DNA of 19,558 nt, taken from NCBI GenBank assembly GCA_013823505.1, contig PNMH01000073.1, forward strand, positions 1 to 19,558. The letters run 5' to 3'. Every line of letters starts with the position of its first letter. Positions within the stretch are counted from its first letter, which is position 1. Positions 1-6,479 of the stretch are shown in pieces. Below the pieces are notes generated by a model that did not search any database, was not told where the DNA came from, and saw only the letters and a program-made list of their open reading frames with translations. The stretch comes from Polaromonas sp. (lineage in GTDB: Bacteria; Pseudomonadota; Gammaproteobacteria; Burkholderiales; Burkholderiaceae). The position numbers and the translations under genes were made by a program.

Positions 1-1
1 T

Positions 2-295
2 CGGGTGGAAGCCGGCTCCAGGCTGGTGGCCGATGCGGGCCAGACCATGAGCGAGATCGTGGGCTCGGTGCAGCGCGTCTCCGACATCATTGGCGAGATC
101 ACGGCGGCCGCTGGCGAGCAGAGCGACGGCATTGGCCAGGTCAACGTGGCGGTGACGCAGCTCGACCAGATGACGCAGCAGAACGCTGCGCTGGTCGAAG
201 AAAGCGCGGCCGCGGCCGAGAGCCTGAAAGACCAGGCCAGCCGACTGGCCGACGTGGTTCGCGTGTTCCGCTTGTCGGGCGCGGCACCCGCCTGA
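2..295 (+). CDS. Methyl-accepting chemotaxis protein, C-terminal fragment
   Basis: This is the last 97 codons of a chemoreceptor; the sensor, membrane and hairpin-tip parts lie upstream of the window. What remains is the returning arm of the cytoplasmic four-helix signalling bundle: a heptad-patterned, Ala/Gln/Glu-rich helix. It includes the stretch IIGEITAAAGEQSDGI and the sequence TQQNAALVEESAAAAESL, which resembles the conserved methylation-helix tail of the MCP family. In the family this region carries adaptation-site Gln/Glu pairs modified by CheR and CheB, and the protein signals to CheA/CheW at the inner membrane. The C-terminus ends in SGAAPA, with no CheR-docking pentapeptide of the NWETF kind, so assisted docking is unlikely. 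The ligand cannot be guessed from this piece. Confidence 0.9.
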   Translation, partial: RVEAGSRLVADAGQTMSEIVGSVQRVSDIIGEITAAAGEQSDGIGQVNVAVTQLDQMTQQNAALVEESAAAAESLKDQASRLADVVRVFRLSGAAPA

Positions 296-352
296 GGCGC
301 CCGCTGCGCGGGACAACAGCCGGCGGCGGCGGTGGGGACAAGCCGCTCTGCC

Positions 353-358
353 TATACT
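353..358 (+). promoter_or_regulatory. Candidate -10 box for the M20 peptidase gene
   Basis: TATACT matches five of six bases of the sigma-70 -10 consensus and lies 52 bp before the start codon at 411, in an otherwise very GC-rich gap. I see no good -35 hexamer at 16-18 bp upstream. The call therefore rests on the -10 alone and on the need for a promoter after the preceding gene ends at 295. Confidence 0.35.
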
Positions 359-369
359 GTTCCGGGTAA

Positions 370-390
370 CGCCCCGGTCTTCGCGGGGCG
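370..390 (+). other. GC-rich hairpin in the leader of the M20 peptidase gene
   Basis: CGCCCC (370-375) can pair with GGGGCG (385-390) around a 9-base loop, ending six bases before the AGGAG ribosome-binding site (397-401). If transcription starts near 365, the hairpin would form the very 5' end of the mRNA. That could affect stability or ribosome access. In DNA this GC-rich, a six-pair stem can arise by chance. Confidence 0.25.
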
Positions 391-410
391 CCCGCCAGGA
401 GACCGCCGCC

Positions 411-1913
411 ATGAACGCCCGCCTGCCCCACGCCCTGCCGCCCCTTGATCCCCAGGCCCTGCAGGCTCACATCGGTGCCGCCTGGCAGCAGACCATCATT
501 CCCGAGCTGGTGCGCTACATCGAGGTGCCAGCCAAGTCCCCCGCGTTCGACCCCGACTGGGCCAGCCACGGCCTGCTGGACCGCGTGTTGCGCGGTGCCG
601 CCGACTGGGTGCAGGCGCAGAAGGTGGAGGGCCTCACGCTCGAAGTGATCCAGCTCAACGACGCGCGAGGCGTGCCCCGCACGCCGGTGCTGTTCTTTGA
701 AGTGCCCGCCTGCGCTGGCCAGGACGGCACGCCCGCCCCCGCCTCCGGCCAGACCGTGCTGATGTACGGCCACCTCGACAAACAACCCGAATTCACCGGC
801 TGGCGCAGCGACCTGGGGCCCTGGACGCCCAAGATCGACAACGGCAAGCTCTATGGCCGTGGCGGCGCCGACGACGGTTATGCGGTCTACGCCAGCATCG
901 CCGCGTTGCAGGCGCTCAAGGCGCAGGGCGCAGCGCACCCGCGCATCGTCGGTCTGATCGAAACCTGCGAAGAAAGCGGCTCGGGCGACCTGCTGCCGTA
1001 TGTGGACGCGCTGCGCACGCGCCTGGGCGACGTGGGCCTGGTGATCTGCCTGGACAGCGGTGCCGGCAACTACGACCAGCTCTGGCTGACCACCAGCCTG
1101 CGCGGCATGGCCAGCGGCGTGCTCAAGGTCGAAATCCTCACCGAAGGCATCCACTCGGGCGACGCGTCGGGTCTGGTGCCGTCGAGTTTTCGCATCATGC
1201 GGCAGGTGCTGGACCGACTGGAAGACAGCGCCACCGGCCGCCTGCTGCCCGCCAGCTTTCACTGCGAAGTGCCGGCCGAGCGCCTGGAACAGGCGCGGGT
1301 GACGGCGTCCATCCTGGGCGACGAGATTTACAAGCGCTTCCCTTGGGCGCACCACGACTGCGGCGGCGCCACCGTGTTCGCGCTGCCCACCACCACCAAC
1401 CCGGTGGACGCCCTGCTCAACCGCACCTGGCGGCCCACGCTGTCCGTCACCGGTGCCGATGGTTTCCCCGAGATGCGCAACGCCGGCAACGTGCTGCGGC
1501 CCTACACCGCCTTCAAGCTCAGCCTGCGCCTGCCGCCATTGGTGGACGCACCAGCGGCCGTGCGCGAGCTCAAGGCCCTGCTGGAAGACAACGCCCCCTA
1601 CCAGGCGAAGGTCACGTTCGATGGCGAGGGCGCGGCCAGTGGCTGGAACGCGCCGACCACCACGCCCTGGTTTGAAAGCGCCTTGCAGGACGCTTCGCAG
1701 GCGCACTTTGGTGCCGGCTGCGGCACCATCGGCCAGGGCGGCACCATCCCCCTCATGAACATGCTCAGCAAGGGATTCCCCACCGCGCAGATGATGGTGT
1801 GCGGCGTGCTCGGTCCCAAGAGCAACGCGCACGGCCCGAACGAATTCCTTCACCTGGACTACGCACAGCGCCTGACCGCCACCGTGGCGCAGGTGATCGC
1901 GCGCATGCCCTGA
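411..1913 (+). CDS. M20 family metallopeptidase (dipeptidase/deacylase type)
   Basis: A 500-residue cytoplasmic (no signal peptide) di-zinc hydrolase of the ArgE/DapE/CPG2 superfamily. The metal-site motifs are all present: GHLDKQPE (H121, D123), GRGGADDGYAVY (bridging Asp at 154/155), ETCEESGSGD (E187-E188, general base and ligand), CLDSGAGN (D215) and the late His in KSNAHGPNEF (H474). A dimerisation/lid domain is inserted at about 225-370. At 500 residues it is longer than ArgE or DapE (about 380), closer to the peptidase/dipeptidase branch. The start is supported by AGGAG nine bases upstream. The hydrolase gene follows after 34 bp on the same strand and may be co-transcribed. The exact substrate cannot be told from sequence; a di- or oligopeptide or N-acyl amino acid is plausible. 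Confidence 0.88.
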   Translation: MNARLPHALPPLDPQALQAHIGAAWQQTIIPELVRYIEVPAKSPAFDPDWASHGLLDRVLRGAADWVQAQKVEGLTLEVIQLNDARGVPRTPVLFFEVPACAGQDGTPAPASGQTVLMYGHLDKQPEFTGWRSDLGPWTPKIDNGKLYGRGGADDGYAVYASIAALQALKAQGAAHPRIVGLIETCEESGSGDLLPYVDALRTRLGDVGLVICLDSGAGNYDQLWLTTSLRGMASGVLKVEILTEGIHSGDASGLVPSSFRIMRQVLDRLEDSATGRLLPASFHCEVPAERLEQARVTASILGDEIYKRFPWAHHDCGGATVFALPTTTNPVDALLNRTWRPTLSVTGADGFPEMRNAGNVLRPYTAFKLSLRLPPLVDAPAAVRELKALLEDNAPYQAKVTFDGEGAASGWNAPTTTPWFESALQDASQAHFGAGCGTIGQGGTIPLMNMLSKGFPTAQMMVCGVLGPKSNAHGPNEFLHLDYAQRLTATVAQVIARMP

Positions 1914-1947
1914 AAACGATCCGTTTCACCGCTCCACCTGCGCCGAC

Positions 1948-2811
1948 ATGACCGACACGACCCAGGCACCTTTCACCTTGCGCGACGGCCTCAACCTGGC
2001 CTTGTACGACTGGCCGCTGCCGATGCGCCGCAGGCCGCGCGGCGTGGTGCTCATCGTGCATGGGCTGGGCGAGCACGCCTGGCGCTACGACGCCATGGCG
2101 CGACGCCTCAACGAATGGGGTTTCGTGGTGCGCGCCTTTGATCAGCGTGGCCACGGCGACTCGGGCGGTGCGCAGGGCGTGCTGCCCGACGACGACGCGT
2201 TGCTCGACGATCTGGAGGAGGTGCTGGACGACACGCGCCGCCACATCGCCGAGCCGTGGGCATGTCCGCTGATCCTCCTGGGTCACAGCATGGGCGGTCT
2301 GGTGTCGGCCACCTTCGTGCAGCGCGGCATCGGCAAGGTGGACGGGCTGGTGCTGTCGTCCCCCGCGCTCAAGACCGGCATGGGGGCGTTGCAGCGCAAG
2401 TTGGTCGGGCTGCTGTACCGCTACGCACCCAACAAGACCCTGTCGAACGGGCTGGACGCGAGCAAGATCTCGCACAACCCCACCACGGTGGCGGCGTACC
2501 AAAGAGACCGCCGCGTGCATGACCGCATTTCGGCGCGGCTGGCGCATTTCATTGACAGCAACGGGCCGCGCGTGCTGGCCGCTGCGCCCGCCTGGAGCGT
2601 GCCGACCCTGCTCATGTACGCGGGCGACGACCATCTGGTGAAACCCGAGGGCAGCCGCGCGTTTGCCGCGGGCGCGCCGCGCAACACCGTGCACGCCCAG
2701 GCCTTCGAGGGCCTGTACCACGAGATCTTCAACGAGGCCGATCCTTCGGCGGTGTTCGGCACGCTCAAGGCGTGGCTGGACGTTCAGGCCCCGTTGCCCC
2801 GGGCCGCCTGA
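1948..2811 (+). CDS. Alpha/beta hydrolase, monoacylglycerol lipase-like (Hydrolase_4/serine aminopeptidase S33 fold)
   Basis: A 287-residue hydrolase without a signal peptide. It shows the family pattern VHGLGEHAWRY (oxyanion region, about 38-48), FDQRGHGDSGG (64-74), the nucleophile elbow GHSMGG with S114, an acid in YAGDDHLV (D228, possibly D227) and the catalytic His in GLYHEIFNE (H258). The HGxGEHxxRY and RGHGxS signatures are those of monoglyceride lipases/lysophospholipases (PldB-like), which release fatty acids from monoacylglycerols or lysophospholipids. No clear Shine-Dalgarno sequence precedes the ATG, so translation may depend partly on the M20 gene ending 34 bp upstream. Its stop lies 4 bp from the stop of the opposing DUF937 gene. 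The true lipid or ester substrate is unknown. Confidence 0.85.
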   Translation: MTDTTQAPFTLRDGLNLALYDWPLPMRRRPRGVVLIVHGLGEHAWRYDAMARRLNEWGFVVRAFDQRGHGDSGGAQGVLPDDDALLDDLEEVLDDTRRHIAEPWACPLILLGHSMGGLVSATFVQRGIGKVDGLVLSSPALKTGMGALQRKLVGLLYRYAPNKTLSNGLDASKISHNPTTVAAYQRDRRVHDRISARLAHFIDSNGPRVLAAAPAWSVPTLLMYAGDDHLVKPEGSRAFAAGAPRNTVHAQAFEGLYHEIFNEADPSAVFGTLKAWLDVQAPLPRAA

Positions 2812-2815
2812 GGCC

Positions 2816-3313
2816 TCAGCGGCGCGGCTGCATCAGGCCGCCGAGCATGCCCATGAGGTCGCCCGGTGCCGGGTTGTCCTGACCGCCGAGCAGGGCGCCG
2901 AGCGCACCCAGGCCGTTGTCGGCGGGCACCTGGCCTTGCGGCGTGAGCTGGTCGATGAGGCCGGGCAACAGGTCGGCCAGCGTGGTGGATGCCTGGGTCT
3001 GGTTGCCACCGAGCTGGGCAGCGATCATGCCCATCAGATCGGGCCCCAGCGCTTGCCCGAGCTGGTCGGGATTCACCGGCTGGTTGGCGCCGGTGCCCAC
3101 CCAGGATTGCGCCGCGTCACCCAGGCCCCCCGATTGCAGTTTGGCCAGCAGACCTTGCAGGCCACCCGCGTTGTTGAGCAGCGTGCTCACCAGGGTGATC
3201 AGGAGCTGCGGATTCAGGCCGCCGGCACCGCCAGCAGGCATCGCGTCTGTGCCGCGCTGTGCACCCATGGCGGCTTCGGTGGCCGCCCCGATCAAAGAGT
3301 CCAGCAATCCCAT
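2816..3313 (-). CDS. DUF937 / YidB-like protein
   Basis: A 165-residue protein starting MGLLDSLIGAA, an opening typical of the YidB/DUF937 family. The ATG at 3313 was chosen over an upstream in-frame start because GGAGG lies six bases before it. The protein is rich in Gly, Gln, Leu and Pro. It has helical LITLVSTLLNN and LQGLLAKLQSGGLGD segments, then a VGTGANQPVNPDQLGQALG segment, which is the family's conserved GTGxNxPIxPxxL region (about residues 75-95). The tail is low-complexity and Gly/Pro-rich. There is no signal peptide or membrane helix. The family has no established biochemical function. It is last in the amgK-rsmE-MFS operon, 25 bp after the MFS stop, and converges on the hydrolase gene. 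Confidence 0.8.
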   Translation of the reverse strand: MGLLDSLIGAATEAAMGAQRGTDAMPAGGAGGLNPQLLITLVSTLLNNAGGLQGLLAKLQSGGLGDAAQSWVGTGANQPVNPDQLGQALGPDLMGMIAAQLGGNQTQASTTLADLLPGLIDQLTPQGQVPADNGLGALGALLGGQDNPAPGDLMGMLGGLMQPRR

Positions 3314-3338
3314 GTTTTGCCTCCGTGCTGCGGTGGAA

Positions 3339-4514
3339 TCAGGTGGGATTGTGGGCCTGGCGACCGCGCCACGCAAGCCAGATGAGGGCCATGGCGGTGA
3401 GCGCCAATGGCAGCAGCGAACCCAGGTTCAGCCACTGCCAACCCTGCGTGGTCACCAGCGCCCCGGAGGCGAACGAGGTCAGCGCCATGGTGGCGAAGAC
3501 GCAGAAGTTGATGGCGGCCTGCGCGCGGTCTTTTTCCTCGGGTCGGTAGGACTGCAGCGCGAGCGTGGTGCTGGCGGTGAAGAGGAAGTTCCAGCCCACG
3601 CCGAGCAGGAACAGCGCGATCAGGAAGCGGTGCAGTTCCACACCCGAGAGCGCGATGGCCACGCAGGCCACGTTGAGCGCCACGCCCGTGCCCATGATGC
3701 TGAGCACGCCAAAACGCTTGATGAGGTGCCCGGTGAAGAAGCCCGGCGCGAACATGCCGATCACATGCCACTCCAGCACCAGCGCCGCGTCCTCGAACGG
3801 AAAACCGCAGACCTGCATGGCCAGCGGCGTGGCCGCCATCAGCAGGTTCATCACGCCGTAGCCCAGGGCCGCGCCTGCGGTGGCCACGATGAACACGGGC
3901 TGGCGCATGATCACGCCCAAGGGCCGCCCGGGCTCGGCGCTGGCTGCCTTGGCGGGAACGGGCGGGAAGCGCACGAAGGTCATCACCCCCAGCGACAGCA
4001 AGGCCACCACCGCCAACGACAGGTAGGCGCCCACGAAAGGCACGTCGAACAGCCCCCGGGTGCGGCTGGCGAGATTGGGCCCGAGCACCGCGCCCACCAG
4101 CCCACCGGCCAGCACCAGGGAGATGGCCTTCTCGCGAAAGGCCGGCGCGCTGAGTTCGGCCGCGGCGAAGCGGTAGAGCTGACCGTTGGCGCTGTAGTAC
4201 CCGGCGATCATGGTGGCGGTCACCAGCAACCAGAAGTTGTGATCCAACGCCGCCCAGGCACACAACAGCGCCGAGCCCAGCGCCACCAGGAGCCCGATCT
4301 GGAACGACACCTTGCGCCCGAAGGCGCTCTGGGTGCGCGCCACCAGCGGTGTGGACAGCGCACCGCCCACCACGTAGCCCATCACCGGCAGCGTGGCCAT
4401 CCAGCCCAGCGGCGCCAGCGAGAGGCCCACCAGCCCGTTGATGGCGATGAACACCACGTTGTTGGTGAGAAACAGGCCTTGCGCGGCGGCCAGCAGCCAG
4501 AGGTTCTTGTTCAT
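3339..4514 (-). CDS. Major facilitator superfamily permease
   Basis: A 391-residue inner-membrane transporter with about 12 predicted membrane helices in two halves. They are joined by a polar cytoplasmic loop near residues 185-205 (PPVPAKAASAEPGRPLG). The loop between helices 2 and 3 carries an MFS motif-A-like segment (about 60-75, ending in FGRKVSF). The stretch YRFAAAELSAPAFREKAIS followed by LAGGLVGAVLGP is strongly patterned and probably diagnostic of a subfamily, but I cannot name the substrate. The ATG at 4514 puts the first helix right at the N-terminus (NLWLLAAAQGLFL) with GGTGG a few bases upstream; earlier in-frame starts would add about 120 non-family residues. It lies 41 bp after rsmE and 25 bp before the DUF937 gene, so probably in the same operon. 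Confidence 0.87.
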   Translation of the reverse strand: MNKNLWLLAAAQGLFLTNNVVFIAINGLVGLSLAPLGWMATLPVMGYVVGGALSTPLVARTQSAFGRKVSFQIGLLVALGSALLCAWAALDHNFWLLVTATMIAGYYSANGQLYRFAAAELSAPAFREKAISLVLAGGLVGAVLGPNLASRTRGLFDVPFVGAYLSLAVVALLSLGVMTFVRFPPVPAKAASAEPGRPLGVIMRQPVFIVATAGAALGYGVMNLLMAATPLAMQVCGFPFEDAALVLEWHVIGMFAPGFFTGHLIKRFGVLSIMGTGVALNVACVAIALSGVELHRFLIALFLLGVGWNFLFTASTTLALQSYRPEEKDRAQAAINFCVFATMALTSFASGALVTTQGWQWLNLGSLLPLALTAMALIWLAWRGRQAHNPT

Positions 4515-4555
4515 AAGCCACCGTTTATACAAGGCGGCATCGCCGGGGCGGTGAA

Positions 4556-5290
4556 TCAGCCGCTGGCCAGTGTGAGCGCAGCGAGTGCCGCGGTCTCGGC
4601 CCGCAAGACGCGGGGGCCCAGAGTCACCGGCACAAAGCCGGCGGCGCGGGCTTGGGCGTCTTCCTGTGGGTTGAGGCCGCCTTCGGGGCCGCTGAGGAAC
4701 AGCACCGGTGTGTCGCCGGCCACCGATTGCAAGGCTTGGGCGAGTGGCTGGGTGCCCTCGACCAGCGAGAGCAGGCAGCGCATTTCGGGCTTCGCCGTGC
4801 CCACCGGCGGCAGGGCCTTGAGCCAGGCGGTGAAGTCGGCCACGGGTTGCACCGTGGGCACGCGGTTGCCACCGCACTGTTCGCAGGCCGCGATGGCCAC
4901 CGACTGCCAGTGCGCCTGCTTTTTGCTGGCGCGCTCGCCCGCCAGGCGCAGCACGCTGTGAGCGGTGTGCAGCGGCTGCAAGTTGGCCACGCCGAGTTCG
5001 GCGGCCTTCTCCACCAGCCAGTCCATGCGGTCGTTCGCGGGCATGCCCATGGCGAGCGTCACGGCGCGAGCGGGTTCACGTTCCGTGGCGGTGTGTGCGC
5101 CCACCGTCACGTCAACGTCGGAGCGGCCCATGCGGGTGATGGTGGCATCCCATTCGCCACCTTCGCCGTTGAACAGCGTGATGACCTGCCCGGGCTGCAG
5201 TCGCAACACCTGAACATGGCGCGCGGCCGACGCGGGCAGGCCCAGGCTCTGGCCGGCGAGCAGCGGCGCGGGGCAGTAAAAGCGCGGCAT
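4556..5290 (-). CDS. rsmE: 16S rRNA (uracil1498-N3)-methyltransferase RsmE
   Basis: A 244-residue cytoplasmic SPOUT methyltransferase. In the family it methylates N3 of U1498 in helix 44 of 16S rRNA on the assembled 30S subunit, using S-adenosylmethionine. An N-terminal PUA-like RNA-binding part (MPRFYCP to about residue 70) precedes the trefoil-knot catalytic domain. The signature motifs are EKAAELGV (94-101), EQCGGNRVP (137-145), FLSGPEGGLNPQE (198-210) and LGPRVLRAETA (224-234), the last two forming the SAM-binding knot. The start ATG shares its A with the TGA stop of amgK (TGATG), so translation is probably coupled. Length matches the family (about 240). Identification is secure. Confidence 0.96.
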   Translation of the reverse strand: MPRFYCPAPLLAGQSLGLPASAARHVQVLRLQPGQVITLFNGEGGEWDATITRMGRSDVDVTVGAHTATEREPARAVTLAMGMPANDRMDWLVEKAAELGVANLQPLHTAHSVLRLAGERASKKQAHWQSVAIAACEQCGGNRVPTVQPVADFTAWLKALPPVGTAKPEMRCLLSLVEGTQPLAQALQSVAGDTPVLFLSGPEGGLNPQEDAQARAAGFVPVTLGPRVLRAETAALAALTLASG

Positions 5291-6393
5291 CAGACGCGCC
5301 CGAAGGCGTAGCCCGATGCGGCCTGCAGGCCCTCGACCTCGTCGATCAGTTGCAGGAAGGGGCCGAGCGCCCGGTAGCGGTGCGCGGTGTGGCGGATGTA
5401 GCCGATGAAGCGCGGCGCATCGGCCAGGTACTTGGGCTTGCCGTCGCGCAGCGTGAGGCGCGCGAAGATGCCGGCCACCTTCAAGTGGCGCTGCAGACCC
5501 ATCCACTCGACCGAGCGGTAAAAAGCGCCGAAGTCGGCGTGCCAGTCTTCAAAGTCCATCAGGCCGGCCTTGCGCGCCTTTTCCCAGTAGCGCACCGTCA
5601 CGTCGATCACAAAGTCCTCGTCCCAGGTGAGGAAGGCGTCGCGCATGAGGCTGGCGATGTCGTAGGTGATGGGGCCGTGCACCGCGTCCTGGAAGTCGAG
5701 CACGCCAAGCTGCTGCGCCGGGGTGTCGCCGGGCTGACGCGGCAGCATGAGATTTCGGGGCATGAAGTCGCGGTGCACGTACACGCTGGGCGCGTTGAGG
5801 TTGTGCGCCACGATGGAATCAAAAGCCTTCCTCAGGGTGTTGGCCTGCGTGTCATTCAACGCAAACTGTTTGTGCTGCTGCAGGTACCAGTCGGGGAACA
5901 GCTGCAGCTCGCGGCGCAGCAGGGCTTCGTTGTAGGGCGGCAGCACGCCGGGCTTCGATGAGAGCTGCCAGGCCAGCAGGGCGTCGAGTGCCTGCATGTA
6001 GCGCCCGTGGTTGGCCTGTGCGTTGTCCTGGTCGATGCCATCCAGCATGGTCTGGTGACCCAGGTCGCTCAGCAGCATGAAGCCCTGCGGCTCGTCCCAG
6101 GCCAGCACCTCGGGCACCAGCAGACCGGCCTCGCGCATGAGCGTGGCCACGTGCACAAAGGGCTGGCAGTTTTCGTGCGCAGGTGGCGCGTCCATCACGA
6201 TGAGGCTGTGGCCGGCCTGCGCGTCGATGCGCAGGTAGCGCCGGAAGCTGGCGTCGGCCGACGCGGCGCGCAGGGTCGTGGGCAGCAGACCCAGCCGGTC
6301 GGTGAGCGGGCGCAGCCAGGTCGAAAAGGCGGCTTCGCGTTGGGGATCGGCCCACTCGACAGCGGTGTTGGCGGCGGTGTTGGACGGGGTCAT
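5290..6393 (-). CDS. amgK: N-acetylmuramate/N-acetylglucosamine kinase AmgK (aminoglycoside phosphotransferase fold)
   Basis: A 367-residue kinase of the APH/choline-kinase fold. AmgK phosphorylates the anomeric hydroxyl of MurNAc or GlcNAc so that MurU can make UDP-MurNAc, a peptidoglycan-recycling route that bypasses MurA. Visible motifs are the catalytic loop VYVHRDFMPRNLML (D209 as base, N214 for metal) and the DFG-equivalent VLDFQDAVHGPITYD (D233/D236). SADASFRRYLRI near residues 45-56 fits the N-lobe. I assign AmgK rather than a drug-resistance APH because of these family-like motifs and because the gene is divergent from lptD, as known in Pseudomonas. ATG 6393 is preferred to a TTG 30 bp earlier; neither has a strong ribosome-binding site. 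The protein is slightly longer than typical (about 340). It heads the leftward operon, overlapping rsmE by one base. Confidence 0.86.
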   Translation of the reverse strand: MTPSNTAANTAVEWADPQREAAFSTWLRPLTDRLGLLPTTLRAASADASFRRYLRIDAQAGHSLIVMDAPPAHENCQPFVHVATLMREAGLLVPEVLAWDEPQGFMLLSDLGHQTMLDGIDQDNAQANHGRYMQALDALLAWQLSSKPGVLPPYNEALLRRELQLFPDWYLQQHKQFALNDTQANTLRKAFDSIVAHNLNAPSVYVHRDFMPRNLMLPRQPGDTPAQQLGVLDFQDAVHGPITYDIASLMRDAFLTWDEDFVIDVTVRYWEKARKAGLMDFEDWHADFGAFYRSVEWMGLQRHLKVAGIFARLTLRDGKPKYLADAPRFIGYIRHTAHRYRALGPFLQLIDEVEGLQAASGYAFGRV

Positions 6394-6449
6394 GGTGGAG
6401 GGTGTTTTTTCGCCGCTTGTCAACGTGCCGCGCGCGGGATGGCGCAGTG

Positions 6450-6455
6450 GATAAT
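6450..6455 (+). promoter_or_regulatory. Candidate -10 box for the lptD operon
   Basis: GATAAT matches five of six bases of the sigma-70 -10 consensus in the short divergent gap between amgK and lptD, 25 bp before the GTG start. No matching -35 hexamer is visible at 16-18 bp spacing. In E. coli lptD-surA is sigma-E controlled; I could not recognise a convincing sigma-E GAACTT/TCTGA pair here. Confidence 0.25.
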
Positions 6456-6479
6456 GGCCGTTGATTCTACAAACCCCCT

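Noticed and set aside
300..312. CCCGC-TGC-GCGGG hairpin after the chemoreceptor stop, considered as a terminator
   Set aside because: It has only five pairs and no T-run after it; such short GC stems are common in this DNA.
141..1853. A 570-codon reverse-strand frame opposite the M20 peptidase
   Set aside because: It spans the MCP tail, the gap and the peptidase gene, has no recognisable domain, and the forward frame has all the metal-site motifs.
3339..4877. Longer 512-codon version of the MFS gene reaching back into rsmE
   Set aside because: The first 121 codons overlap rsmE antiparallel in frame logic and show no membrane or family pattern; ATG 4514 begins exactly at the first membrane helix.
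5290..6393. Aminoglycoside-resistance phosphotransferase
   Set aside because: The fold is shared, but the divergent lptD neighbour and the presence of a MurU-like gene in the same window favour AmgK.
6418..6423. Perfect TTGACA on the reverse strand before amgK, considered as a -35 box
   Set aside because: At 17 bp spacing the next hexamer is CTCCAC, directly against the start codon, with no -10 resemblance.
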